DNA from: Deinococcus aquatilis DSM 23025
Lineage (GTDB): Bacteria > Deinococcota > Deinococci > Deinococcales > Deinococcaceae
DNA: 64,000 bases
Direction of reading: 5' to 3'
Assembly (NCBI RefSeq): GCF_000378445.1
Contig: NZ_KB899696.1
Span: 1-64,000 of the forward strand
The translations under genes and the position numbers were made by a program. Below are positions 52,442-64,000 of this stretch, one piece after another. Position 1 is the first letter of the stretch; each line of letters starts with the position of its first letter. Under the pieces are notes generated by a model. It was not told where the DNA came from and did not search any database. It saw only the letters and a list, made by a program, of their open reading frames with translations.

Positions 52442-52975
52442 AGGGGTGACCTCCAACAAAGATTCCTGTCTGCGCCTGCCCGGAGCGGCCTCCGGTGAGC
52501 AGAGAGGCGGGCGTCGAGCCGCGTAGCCCGCCTAAGCGGGGCCAGATGTGGCGCTCACCCAGTTGTATGCAGGGCGGGGTGAATTGGATCACCTGACCTA
52601 AATTGCCGACCCAGCCCGTGAAGAAGTGGTGAAGGACTGGCGACGGCGGTTGAGAGTTGGGTACGGCATACAAAAGTCAGAGGGCTGATCGGCCCAGAAG
52701 GGCATGCGCTTCATTCACGTCACCGCAACCCAGCCTCCTTCCTGCGAAGCTGTGACAGACAGGCAACTTCACTCACGGCGACAGGCCGTTCTGACCAGTC
52801 CGCTCAACAGGTCCAGAAGCGCGTAGGCCACACATCAGATGCACGGCACCTCGACGGGTCTCGACGCTCTTTTGATCGCCCTATTCGCCTACAACCTCAG
52901 GCTTTCCCTGCCTGTATGACCTCAAAGTCACTCCCTGTATCCACCCTCACCGACTGGCGGGGTACACTGCCCGCC
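52442..52975. other. 534-bp intergenic region
   Basis: Divergent upstream region of the ferritin-like operon and the pseudouridine synthase. GC-rich, with small imperfect hairpins (around CGGAGCGGCCTCCGG at about 52478). No gene or clear promoter for the minus-strand operon could be fixed. Confidence 0.45.
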
Positions 52976-53938
52976 GTGTCAGACGCCTCCCCTCCCCTGC
53001 TGTTTACCGCCACCCCCGGACGCCTCGATACGGTGCTCTCCGTTCTTGCGGGGGCCAGCCGTTCTCAGGTGGCCGCGTGGATCGGGGGCGGGCACGTACA
53101 GGTCGGCGGTCAGACCGCATCCAAAGCCAGCCTGAAACTGCGCGGCGGCGAGAGCCTGAGCGTGAATGTGCCGCCGCCGCCACCCTCGCAAGTCGAGGCC
53201 GAACATGTACCGCTGGACGTGCTGTACGAAGACGAATTCATGATTGCCGTCAACAAACCCCCCGGCATGGTCACGCACCCGGCCCCCGGCGTGTACACGG
53301 GCACGCTGGTCAATGCGCTGTTGGGCCGCTTTACGCTGCCGCAGCAGGAGGGATTCGACGAGGAGGGTGGTTACCGTCCGGGCATCGTGCACCGGCTGGA
53401 CCGCGAAACCAGCGGCGTGATCGTGGTCGCCAAAACTGTGCAGGCCCACGCAAAGCTGGCCGCCAGTTTCAAAGACCGCGAAACCCGCAAAGTGTATCTG
53501 GCGATTGCCGCCGGAAGCTGGAAGGCCGATCATCCGGTGCAGTTGGACGCCCCGGTTGGCCGCCACCCTATCCAGCGTCAACGCATGACCGTGGGCGGCG
53601 CACACCCCCGCGAGGCCCAGACGGTTTTTGCGCCCCTGAGTGCCCACCCGGACGGACACGGTCGCACGCTGGCGCTGGTCCGGGCCGCGCCGCGCACTGG
53701 CCGCACACATCAGATTCGGGTGCATCTGGCCCACCTCGGCAGCCCGATTCTGGGCGATACCGTGTATGGCCGCCCCAGCGAACTGATCTCGCGCCACGCC
53801 CTGCACGCCCAATTTCTGACCCTGCCGCACCCGGCCACCGGGCAACCCCTGCACCTGCACGCCCCCGCCCCCGACGATATTGTTGGCGCGTGGATCGCCG
53901 TGGGCGGAAACCTGCCGATTGGTCTGGAACGGGATTAA
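52976..53938 (+). CDS. RluA-family pseudouridine synthase (RluD-like)
   Basis: 320 residues from GTG 52976, preceded by TACACT 7 nt before it; ATG 52916 is an alternative. S4-like domain (LDTVLSVLAGASRSQVAAWIGGGHVQVGG), then the catalytic domain with HRLDRETSG (catalytic Asp) and GRTHQIRVHLAHLGSPILGDTVYG. It makes pseudouridine in 23S rRNA; the exact sites are not readable. Confidence 0.92.
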   Translation: MSDASPPLLFTATPGRLDTVLSVLAGASRSQVAAWIGGGHVQVGGQTASKASLKLRGGESLSVNVPPPPPSQVEAEHVPLDVLYEDEFMIAVNKPPGMVTHPAPGVYTGTLVNALLGRFTLPQQEGFDEEGGYRPGIVHRLDRETSGVIVVAKTVQAHAKLAASFKDRETRKVYLAIAAGSWKADHPVQLDAPVGRHPIQRQRMTVGGAHPREAQTVFAPLSAHPDGHGRTLALVRAAPRTGRTHQIRVHLAHLGSPILGDTVYGRPSELISRHALHAQFLTLPHPATGQPLHLHAPAPDDIVGAWIAVGGNLPIGLERD

Positions 53939-53989
53939 CCGCAAATCCTGACTACAAACCTATTTGGATTCTAGAAATTACACCAGCCC

Positions 53990-54020
53990 ATTGCCTATAG
54001 TCACCGTTGCTATAGGCAAT
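53990..54020. terminator. Perfect hairpin after rluD-like gene
   Basis: ATTGCCTATAG, a 9-base loop, CTATAGGCAAT: an 11-bp perfect inverted repeat 52 bp after the stop. Only a short T-run follows. Confidence 0.55.
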
Positions 54021-54180
54021 TTCGCGTATTCCCTATAAATCAGACTCTGGTAGGATGAAAGACTGCTGTCAACTCTCTGCTGGTGCGATTGTGCTGAATC
54101 TGTACAGTGCTCAATACCTCTAAACACCTGCTCTGGTCTGTTCGAGGAGTGCTACGAACCAAGACACGCCGGTCATTCCT

Positions 54181-54684
54181 ATGCCTGCCGATATTGACAG
54201 CCTTGCCGCCTGGGCTGATGCACAGTTGGAGGCACACTGGCAGACCATCCTGACCGAGTACCGCGCCAAATTGGACACGGCTTATGCCAGAGCCGGGGAT
54301 ATGGCCTACGGCACGTATCAGCAACTCCTCTTCCGGCCCATCAAGCGGGCGCTGCGGGAGGCAGGCTTGGGCACTCAGCCGCCTCTGCCCGGCGACTTTT
54401 CACAGTCACGCGAGTGGGGCAACGCTGACGAAACCCACCAGGAACGCTGGATGTGGAGCGTGGTCAGAGGGCCGGACGGCACACCGCTGGGAACGCTGGT
54501 ACACATCGTGCCGCACGACCACAGCCAATTTCGGATTCCCCAACGCCCCAGCATCTTTGGCCTGACCCAGACGGATTTACCCGACATAGAGGCGGCGCTG
54601 AGTGAGTTGTCGGCGCACTTTGCAGCGGCCCAACCCTTTCACGAGTGGTACGGCGGGTATCTGGTCGGGCAGAAAAAGTCGTAG
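54181..54684 (+). CDS. Hypothetical protein
   Basis: 167 residues, soluble, with WQTILTEYRAKLDTAYARAGDMAYG, TLVHIVPHDHSQFRIP and AAQPFHEWYGGYLVG. No recognised family. Isolated gene with AT-rich flanks; no clear SD. Confidence 0.72.
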   Translation: MPADIDSLAAWADAQLEAHWQTILTEYRAKLDTAYARAGDMAYGTYQQLLFRPIKRALREAGLGTQPPLPGDFSQSREWGNADETHQERWMWSVVRGPDGTPLGTLVHIVPHDHSQFRIPQRPSIFGLTQTDLPDIEAALSELSAHFAAAQPFHEWYGGYLVGQKKS

Positions 54685-54795
54685 AACATTAATAATAATT
54701 AAACCTGTTGTGGAACCGTTTTCACATTTTTCTCAAAAAGACTGGGGGGATCGGGTCAGCGTGATCCGGTTCATTTCTGCACATCAAGGAGCGAC

Positions 54796-57030
54796 ATGGC
54801 GGATCAGCAGTTCATCCAGATTCGGGGCGCACGCGAGAACAACCTCAAAAATGTTTCGCTGGACATTCCCAAGCACCGAATCACGGTGTTCACGGGCGTA
54901 TCAGGGTCGGGCAAATCGTCGCTGGTCTTCGATACCATCGCTGCCGAGGCCCAGCGCCAGCTCAACGAGACGTTTACGGCCTTCGTACAGGGGTTCATGC
55001 CGCATTACGGCCAGCCCGACGTGGATTCCATCGAGTTTCTGAACGCGCCCATCATCATCAACCAGAAGCGCATCGGCGGCGGCTCACGCTCCACGATGGG
55101 CACCTATACCGATATTTCTGCATTGCTGAGGCTGCTGTTTTCGCGTGTGGGTCAGCCTTACGCGGGGCCAGCCTTCGCCTTTTCCTTCAATACGCCGCAG
55201 GGGATGTGCCCCGAATGCGAGGGCATCGGCAAAACCGTGCAGCTTGACCTGAATGCGTTTCTGGACCGCAGCAGATCGCTGAATGGCGGCGCGATTCTAC
55301 ACCCCGATTTCAAGGTGGGCAAGTTGCTGTGGAAAAGCTACGCCCTCTCCAACCAGTTTGACCTTGATAAACCTGTGCAGGACTACAGCGAGGCTGAATT
55401 ACACGCCCTGCTGCACGGCGACGGCGCGGGCGTCGATCTGGGCATGGGCTATCTGAAATACGAGGGTCTGGTAGACCGATTTGACCGCATGTACCTCAAG
55501 AAGGATGCGGGGGCCATGTCCGAGCGCAACAAGGCGGTGTTCGAGCAGTTCGTGAATACTCAGACCTGCCCGGTCTGCGGGGGCGCACGGCTGAACGAGG
55601 CGGCGCTGAACTGCCGCATCGACGGGCGCAACATCGCAGATTGGTCTGATCTGGAAGCCACCGAACTGATCGGCGTGCTGCAAGACCTCAGCGACCCGGT
55701 GGCGATCAAGGTGGCCGCCAAACTGCGCGAACGCGTTCAGCACCTCATCGATATCGGCCTCGGCTACCTCAGCCTCAGCCGCGAAACGGCCACGCTTTCG
55801 GGCGGCGAATCGCAGCGCATCAAGATGATCCGGCACCTCGGCAACAGCCTGACCGACATGCTGTACATCCTTGACGAACCCAGCGTGGGCCTGCACGCCC
55901 GCGATGTGGCCCGCCTGACGGGTCTGCTACGCCAACTGCGCGACAAGGGCAACACGGTACTGGTCGTCGAACACGACCCGGACGTGATCGCGGTGGCCGA
56001 TCACATCGTGGACATCGGGCCGCACGCAGGCACGCACGGCGGCGAGGTGGTGTTTGAAGGTTCGGTGGAACAGTTGGGGCAGACCGACACTCTTACAGGG
56101 CGGTTTTTGCGCCAGCACCTGCCCATCAAGACCGAGGTACGCCGCGCCACCGGACACCTCAGGATCGAGGGGGCGACCCTCAACAACCTGAAAAACGTGT
56201 CGGTGAACGTGCCCACGGGCATTCTGACGGTGGTGACAGGCGTGGCAGGCTCGGGCAAAAGCACCCTGATCAACGATGTGTTTCTGGCCCAACATCCCAA
56301 CGCAGTCGTCATCGATCAGGCCCGCGTGGGAGCCAACAGCCGCTCGGCCCCGGCCACCTATACGGGCATCATGGACGACATCCGGCAGGCGTTTGCCAAA
56401 GCCAACGGGGTCAGCGCCTCCCTGTTCAGCTTCAATTCCGAGGGCAGTTGCCCGGAATGCAGCGGGCTGGGCGTCATTTATACCGATCTGGCCTTTATGG
56501 AAGGCATGACCACCCGCTGCGAAGCCTGCGGCGGCAAACGCTTTAAGCCCGAGGTGCTGGACTACCACCTGCGCGGCAAAACCATCAGCGACGTGCTGGA
56601 AATGACTGCCGAGGAAGCGCTGACCTTTTTTACCGAAAAGAAGGTGCGGGCTGTGGTGCAGGCCATGAACGACGTGGGTCTGGGCTACCTGAAGCTGGGG
56701 CAACCGCTGAGCACGGTGTCGGGCGGCGAGGGCCAGCGCCTGAAACTGGCGACCGAACTGCACAAACAGGGCAGCGTCTACGTGATGGACGAGCCGACCA
56801 CCGGGCTGCACCTCTCGGATATCGGCCTGCTGATGAGCATGATCGACCGCCTCGTAGACGCCGGAAACACCGTCATTCTGATCGAACACCATCTGGACGT
56901 GATCCGGCAGGCCGACTGGATCATCGATCTGGGGCCGGAGGGTGGCAGCGCGGGCGGTGAAGTGCTGTTTGAAGGCCCACCTGCCCTGCTGGCCGAATTG
57001 GAGCGCAGTATCACGGGGCAGTTTATTTGA
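54796..57030 (+). CDS. UvrA-like ABC ATPase (UvrA2/class II)
   Basis: 744 residues, with two ABC modules: Walker A GVSGSGKSSL and GVAGSGKSTL, signatures LSGGESQRI and VSGGEGQRL, Walker B LYILDEPSVGLH and VYVMDEPTTGLH. Zinc-finger pairs CPECEG and CPVCGG, CPECSG and CEACGG are visible. It is much shorter than UvrA1 (about 940), which matches class II/UvrA2-type proteins that lack the UvrB-binding domain and are linked to drug tolerance. Confidence 0.92.
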   Translation: MADQQFIQIRGARENNLKNVSLDIPKHRITVFTGVSGSGKSSLVFDTIAAEAQRQLNETFTAFVQGFMPHYGQPDVDSIEFLNAPIIINQKRIGGGSRSTMGTYTDISALLRLLFSRVGQPYAGPAFAFSFNTPQGMCPECEGIGKTVQLDLNAFLDRSRSLNGGAILHPDFKVGKLLWKSYALSNQFDLDKPVQDYSEAELHALLHGDGAGVDLGMGYLKYEGLVDRFDRMYLKKDAGAMSERNKAVFEQFVNTQTCPVCGGARLNEAALNCRIDGRNIADWSDLEATELIGVLQDLSDPVAIKVAAKLRERVQHLIDIGLGYLSLSRETATLSGGESQRIKMIRHLGNSLTDMLYILDEPSVGLHARDVARLTGLLRQLRDKGNTVLVVEHDPDVIAVADHIVDIGPHAGTHGGEVVFEGSVEQLGQTDTLTGRFLRQHLPIKTEVRRATGHLRIEGATLNNLKNVSVNVPTGILTVVTGVAGSGKSTLINDVFLAQHPNAVVIDQARVGANSRSAPATYTGIMDDIRQAFAKANGVSASLFSFNSEGSCPECSGLGVIYTDLAFMEGMTTRCEACGGKRFKPEVLDYHLRGKTISDVLEMTAEEALTFFTEKKVRAVVQAMNDVGLGYLKLGQPLSTVSGGEGQRLKLATELHKQGSVYVMDEPTTGLHLSDIGLLMSMIDRLVDAGNTVILIEHHLDVIRQADWIIDLGPEGGSAGGEVLFEGPPALLAELERSITGQFI

Positions 57031-57218
57031 GATCAACCTGAACTCACCCCCATCTGGGAGAGGTTGCCTTCCGGGTGACTTCTCCTCTGCCGAACTGCGG
57101 GTAGAGAGATCACCGGGGAAACGTTCACACCCGAGAGGAAGAAGTCATTTGATTCCGTCCTGGACGTGCGACCGCCTGAGCCAGAAGCACATAGAGTTCA
57201 TACCCTTCACCCCCCCCC

Positions 57219-57247
57219 TTGCGATTTTCCTAAAAGCCGTGTATAGT
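57219..57247 (+). promoter_or_regulatory. Promoter of the DEAD-box helicase
   Basis: TTGCGA (57219-57224), 17-bp spacer, TATAGT (57242-57247). Start is expected near 57254. Confidence 0.75.
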
Positions 57248-57259
57248 TTCAATTCGTGC

Positions 57260-57283
57260 GCCGCTTAGGAAGTGCCTAGCGGC
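57260..57283 (+). promoter_or_regulatory. Hairpin at the 5' end of the helicase mRNA
   Basis: GCCGCT(T)AGG and CCTAGCGGC pair around AAGTG, with one bulged T, just after the expected start. It could stabilise the mRNA or act as a cold-response element. Confidence 0.45.
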
Positions 57284-57369
57284 TGGAAGGTGCCCCCACA
57301 TTCAGGACATGCTGCCGATCAAAGGCATTTGCGAGTCACTGGGGCTGTGCTTTCCCGAAAGGACTACAA

Positions 57370-59205
<1,836 letters not shown>

Positions 59206-59225
59206 GTCCTAGAATTTCAGACGAG

Positions 59226-59254
59226 TGCCCCTGCCGAAAGGTGGGGGTATTTTT
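59226..59254 (+). terminator. Terminator of the helicase gene
   Basis: GCCCCTGCC-GAAA-GGTGGGGGT hairpin followed by ATTTTTTG. Confidence 0.75.
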
Positions 59255-59396
59255 TGTGCGAGGTGGAGAAAACGCCGCCTCCATTCCACTCCCATCTGAC
59301 CAACTCGCCGCAATACCCTTGACCCTGACCCCCAACAAACGCCCGTTTGTGTCCCGGCCCGTAACGCCCACGCCCCCGCTGTGATCTAGACGCGCC

Positions 59397-59426
59397 TTGA
59401 CCCGTGCCCCCTACAGACCGTAGGGT
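59397..59426 (+). promoter_or_regulatory. Promoter of the ilv leader
   Basis: TTGACC (59397-59402), 18-bp spacer, TAGGGT (59421-59426). The start would fall about 7 nt later, at the leader ATG, giving a leaderless peptide. Confidence 0.65.
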
Positions 59427-59432
59427 AAGTCT

Positions 59433-59492
59433 ATGAGTGCGTTCCGTATCGTGGTAGTACTTCTTGGTTTCGGGGGTTGTGTCCGAGGCTGA
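59433..59492 (+). CDS. ilv leader peptide (attenuator)
   Basis: 19-codon ORF, MSAFRIVVVLLGFGGCVRG. Codons 6-11 are ATC GTG GTA GTA CTT CTT: Ile, Val x3, Leu x2, exactly the branched-chain amino acids made by the downstream ilvBNC enzymes. The stop is 23 bp before the terminator stem. Ribosome stalling here would favour the antiterminator (59472-59482 with 59511-59520). Confidence 0.8.
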   Translation: MSAFRIVVVLLGFGGCVRG

Positions 59493-59548
59493 GCGCTACC
59501 GCGTGCCACCACACACCCCCGCCCAAGCGACAGGGCGGGGGATTTTTT
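59472..59548 (+). terminator. ilv attenuator: antiterminator and terminator
   Basis: The terminator is CCCCCGCCC (59516-59524)/GGGCGGGGG (59533-59541), then a 6-T run. The antiterminator is GGGGG-T-TGTGT (59472-59482) with ACACACCCCC (59511-59520): 10 bp with one bulge. Both use 59516-59520, so only one can form. Confidence 0.78.
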
Positions 59549-59609
59549 GTTCAGCAGCAGGTCGGGACAGCAACCAGAGAAAGGCAGGATCTTCAAGGGA
59601 GGCACACAG

Positions 59610-61408
59610 ATGACGCACAGCAGCGGGCAGGACGCAGATCAACACGGTGCAGGGCAGCAGGATCCGGCAGCAGGACACGAGTTGGACCGGGGCAGCATGA
59701 CGGGGGCAAAAGCTCTGTGGGCCACCCTCGCCAATCACGGCATCAGCACGGTGTTCGGGTATCCGGGCGGGGCAATTATGCCCGTGTACGACGCGCTGAC
59801 CTTCTATCCTGAGGTGCGCCATGTGCTGGCCCGCCACGAGCAGGGCGCGATTCACGCTGCCGAAGGCTGGGCCAAAGCCACCGGAGAAATCGGCGTGTGT
59901 ATCGCCACTTCCGGCCCCGGCGCGACCAATCTGGTCACGGGGCTGGCCGACGCCATGCTGGATAGCGTGCCCCTGCTGGCAATCACGGGTAACGTGGCAC
60001 GGCACCTGATGGGCACCGACGCCTTTCAGGAAGCCGATATCACGGGCATCACGCTGCCGATCACCAAACATAACTACGTGGTACGCGAGGTCGAAGAACT
60101 GCCCCGCGTGATTGCCGAGGCCATCCGCATTGCCCGCAGTGGCAGACCCGGCCCGGTGCTGGTGGACATTCCCAAAGATATTCAGTTGGCGGCCTATCAC
60201 GGCGAGGTGGCCTACCCGCACGCCCGCCCCGAGCATCCCGCCCCCAAGCCCGAAGCGATTGCGCGGGCCAAAGAACTGCTGCTGGCCGCCAAAAAACCCG
60301 TGATCATGGCGGGCGGCGGCTCGCTGGATGCCAGCGCCGAAATCACGGCTCTCGCCCGTGCCTGGGATATTCCCGTGATTACCACCCTGATGGGCCTGGG
60401 CGCGTTTCCTTCTTCCGACCCGTTGTGGCTGGGCATGCCCGGAATGCACGGCAGCGTGGCCGCCAACCGCGCCATCAGTGAAGCCGACGTGTTGCTGGGC
60501 ATCGGCCTGCGCTTTGATGACCGCGTGACGGGCCGCGTGAACGGCTTTGCGCCCAACGCCGCCATCATTCATGTGGAACTGGACGCCGCCGAGATCGGCA
60601 AGATCGTGCGGGTGGGTGTGCCCGTGCGCGGAGACGCCACCGTGGCCGCCCGGATGCTGACCGAGGGCGCATACAAGCTAGATTTACCCGACTGGCACGC
60701 CCAGATTGAGGAATGGAAGACCCGCACCGTGACGCCCACCGAATGGAGCGCCGGATTCGCCGTGAAGTCGGTGGTGGACCGCCTGCGTCCCGACGACATC
60801 CTGAGCAGCGATGTGGGCCAACACCAGATGCTGGCCGCGCAACTGGCCCGCTTTGAAAAACCGCGCCGCTGGATCAATTCGGGCGGACTGGGCACGATGG
60901 GCTTCGGCTTTCCGGCAGCCATCGGCGCGGGTATGGCCGAACCCGGCGTCACCAGCGTAGTTATTGCGGGCGACGGCGGATTTCAGATGACCTTGCAGGA
61001 ACTGGCGACCCTCAAGATGTACGACATTCGCAACGTCAAAATCTGCATCATCAACAATTCTTTTCTGGGCATGGTGCGCCAGTGGCAGGAACTGTTCCAC
61101 GAGAAGCGCTACAGCGAGGTGTGGCTGGGCGACTCCAACCCCGACTTCGTGAAACTGGCCGAAGCCTACGATGTCCCCGGCTACCGCGCCAGCAACGCCG
61201 AAGAACTGCCCGGCATGATTGACGCGTGGCTGGCAGATCCCAAATCGGCCCTGCTGGAAATCGTGGTGCCGCACGAACACGGCGTCTTCCCGATGGTTCC
61301 GGCAGGCGCAGCCCTCTACGAGATGATCGAAACCGAGCCACCCCGCAAGCAGCCCACGCCTGACCTGTCGGCAGAGATGATGGCGGCAGCCGAGGAGGCC
61401 AAGAACGC

Positions 61409-61412
<4 letters not shown>
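59610..61412 (+). CDS. ilvB: Acetolactate synthase, large subunit
   Basis: 600 residues from ATG 59610 with AGGGAGG 7 nt before it. ThDP enzyme: conserved Glu in RHEQGAIHAAEGWAKATG, TSGPGATNLVTGLADAMLDSVPLLAITG, and the GDGGFQMTLQELATLKMYDIRNVKICIINN cofactor motif. It makes acetolactate and acetohydroxybutyrate, the first step for Val, Leu and Ile. First structural gene of ilvBNC. Confidence 0.96.
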
Positions 61413-62029
<617 letters not shown>

Positions 62030-62084
62030 GTTTGGCGGATAACCCTCCCCGCTGCTGACGTAAGGTTGAATTTCTGGGTGAACC

Positions 62085-62127
62085 CCCCCGTTGCTGGCGC
62101 AACGCCCCCCCTTGAAGGGGAGGACAA
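62085..62127 (+). repeat. Dispersed C-rich palindromic repeat, copy 2
   Basis: Same order as 29727-29783: C-run, CGTTGCTGGCGCAACG hairpin, C-run, CTT, GAAGGGGAGGACAA. Located between ilvN and ilvC. Confidence 0.6.
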
Positions 62128-62228
62128 GGGCTTATTGCTTTCCCTCTCTTGGGGGGGTTCTTCCCTTAGCCGCCCCTTACCTAGCCCACACTCCCCCACC
62201 CATCGCCTCAATACAGGAGAATCCACAA

Positions 62229-63239
<1,011 letters not shown>

Positions 63240-63263
63240 GCCTCAACCACAGCGTCATCCTCG

Positions 63264-63294
63264 GCCCGCCCGGAGCAATCTGAGCGGGCTTTTT
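63264..63294 (+). terminator. Terminator of ilvBNC
   Basis: GCCCGC-CGGAGCAATCTGA-GCGGGC followed by TTTTTG. Confidence 0.8.
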
Positions 63295-63327
63295 GCGGCC
63301 TGCGGCCTGATTCGTTAAGCTGGCTCT

Positions 63328-64000
63328 GTGAAGACGAAGCCTATTCCTTTGGTCCTCCGTCAAGCAGAGGCACTGGCGTGGTGCGGGCAAACCAGCTGGA
63401 ACCGGGGCCGTGAGTACATGCGGAGTATGACGGGCCTGACGGTCCAACCGAGCACCGCTGGACATGTCGCTGGAGATGCGCCCAGCCTGCGAATCGCGGG
63501 GGCCGCCTACGGGCAGGAACGCTATGAACTGTGGGCCACCTTGCAGGGCAGCAAAGTAACCGGCGCAAGGTGTAGCTGCCCGGTGGGAGGAAACGGGCGT
63601 TGCAAGCATATGGGAGCGCTGCTGGCACGGGCTGCCGGAGACGCCGCAGCTTTTGCTGTTCTGCCTGCCCTGAGCGAAGTGTTGGGAGCACTGGACGAAA
63701 CGGCCCTCCGCGACCTGATCGCCGCCCTGGTAGACGCCGAGCCGCAGTTGTTGGCCTTCGTAATCGCCCGCTCGGCACGCCCTCCCACCGCAGAAGCCCC
63801 AACCGCTGAATTGGGGGCCGTTCGTATGGCGGTAGAAGCGGCCTTTGCCGCCATTCAGCGCATGTTTGATCCCTACGAGGATCAGGAAGAAGGCCCAGAT
63901 GACCGCGCCCTTTGGGAAGCGATGCACGGCGCAGACCGCCTGCTCAGGCAATCCGCATCCCTCACGCCCAGTCAGGCGGCCTGGGCGCTGGAAGTCTATA
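63328..64000 (+). CDS. SWIM zinc-finger protein (cut by window end)
   Basis: Open from GTG 63328 to the window end, 224 codons. It contains the SWIM motif CSCPVGGNGRCKHMGALL (CxCx(n)CxH) at about residue 82-99, after a region with WCGQTSWNRGREYM typical of these proteins. SWIM proteins bind DNA, RNA or partners; often next to repair or MoxR-type genes. The C-terminal part lies outside. Confidence 0.82.
   Translation, partial: MKTKPIPLVLRQAEALAWCGQTSWNRGREYMRSMTGLTVQPSTAGHVAGDAPSLRIAGAAYGQERYELWATLQGSKVTGARCSCPVGGNGRCKHMGALLARAAGDAAAFAVLPALSEVLGALDETALRDLIAALVDAEPQLLAFVIARSARPPTAEAPTAELGAVRMAVEAAFAAIQRMFDPYEDQEEGPDDRALWEAMHGADRLLRQSASLTPSQAAWALEVY

Larger units (their letters stand above)
57031..57369 (+). 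other. 339-bp region: promoter and 5'-UTR of the DEAD-box helicase
   Basis: No gene. Holds the helicase promoter (57219-57247) and a 5'-UTR of about 115 nt that starts with a hairpin at 57260-57283. Confidence 0.65.

Overview
This is a GC-rich (roughly 60-65%) bacterial chromosome segment that reads as a Deinococcus or close relative. The evidence is inference from gene content: a CarH/LitR-type B12 photoreceptor regulator, Rex, an ilvBNC cluster, glcDEF, tandem Tat-exported ferritin-like proteins with a SigK/RskA-type pair, a UvrA2-like ATPase, and several starts with a -10 hexamer only 5-8 nt upstream (leaderless mRNAs). No rRNA, CRISPR array or replication origin is present. One tRNA-Ala(TGC) is seen.

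Layout. 1-0.42 kb: tail of an IS630-type transposase. 0.4-2.9 kb: nucleoside-sugar-epimerase-like gene coupled to the CarH-like regulator, and an acidic disordered protein. 3.0-4.1 kb: rlmN. 4.3-14.1 kb: a tightly overlapping five-gene run (TPR protein, SPOR protein, Rex, lipoprotein, 1846-residue Ig-repeat lipoprotein). 14.1-20.2 kb: periplasmic cyclic phosphodiesterase, glycolate oxidase glcF-glcD-glcE, NTF2-like protein. 20.3-21.7 kb: two YdcZ-type half-transporters plus MarR, with a palindrome filling their promoter. 22-29.5 kb: RlmI-like methylase, thiolase, an AT-rich orphan, alpha/beta hydrolase, RibD-type reductase, FadN-like beta-oxidation protein. 30-35.6 kb: TauE exporter, MFS transporter, a possible HEPN-type protein, LysM/C39 protein and a small secreted protein.

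36.4-42.6 kb is the most unusual region: a run of small, unrelated, lower-GC genes, all on the + strand, that looks like a polymorphic-toxin immunity array. It holds a SUKH (SMI1/KNR4) protein, two proteins with HEAT-like C-termini, two GAD-like/DUF1851 (Tdi1-type) proteins, an NTF2-like protein and several orphans. Two start-less C-terminal toxin fragments lie between them: one ends in a DH...NLWPLD nuclease-like motif, and one carries the HxxD core of Ntox15 (Tde1-type DNase) and overlaps a Tdi1-type immunity gene by 4 bp.

42.7-64 kb is mostly housekeeping: tRNA-Ala, a CCA/poly(A) polymerase-family enzyme, GH13 maltodextrinase, homoserine dehydrogenase, RF1, Nudix, ECF sigma/anti-sigma, tatA, two Tat ferritin-like proteins, RluD-family synthase, UvrA-like ATPase, DEAD-box helicase and ilvB-ilvN-ilvC. 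Upstream of ilvB the sequence shows a complete ribosome-mediated attenuator: a 19-residue leader peptide with Ile-Val-Val-Val-Leu-Leu codons, a GC-rich terminator and a mutually exclusive antiterminator pairing. The last feature is a SWIM zinc-finger gene cut by the window end.
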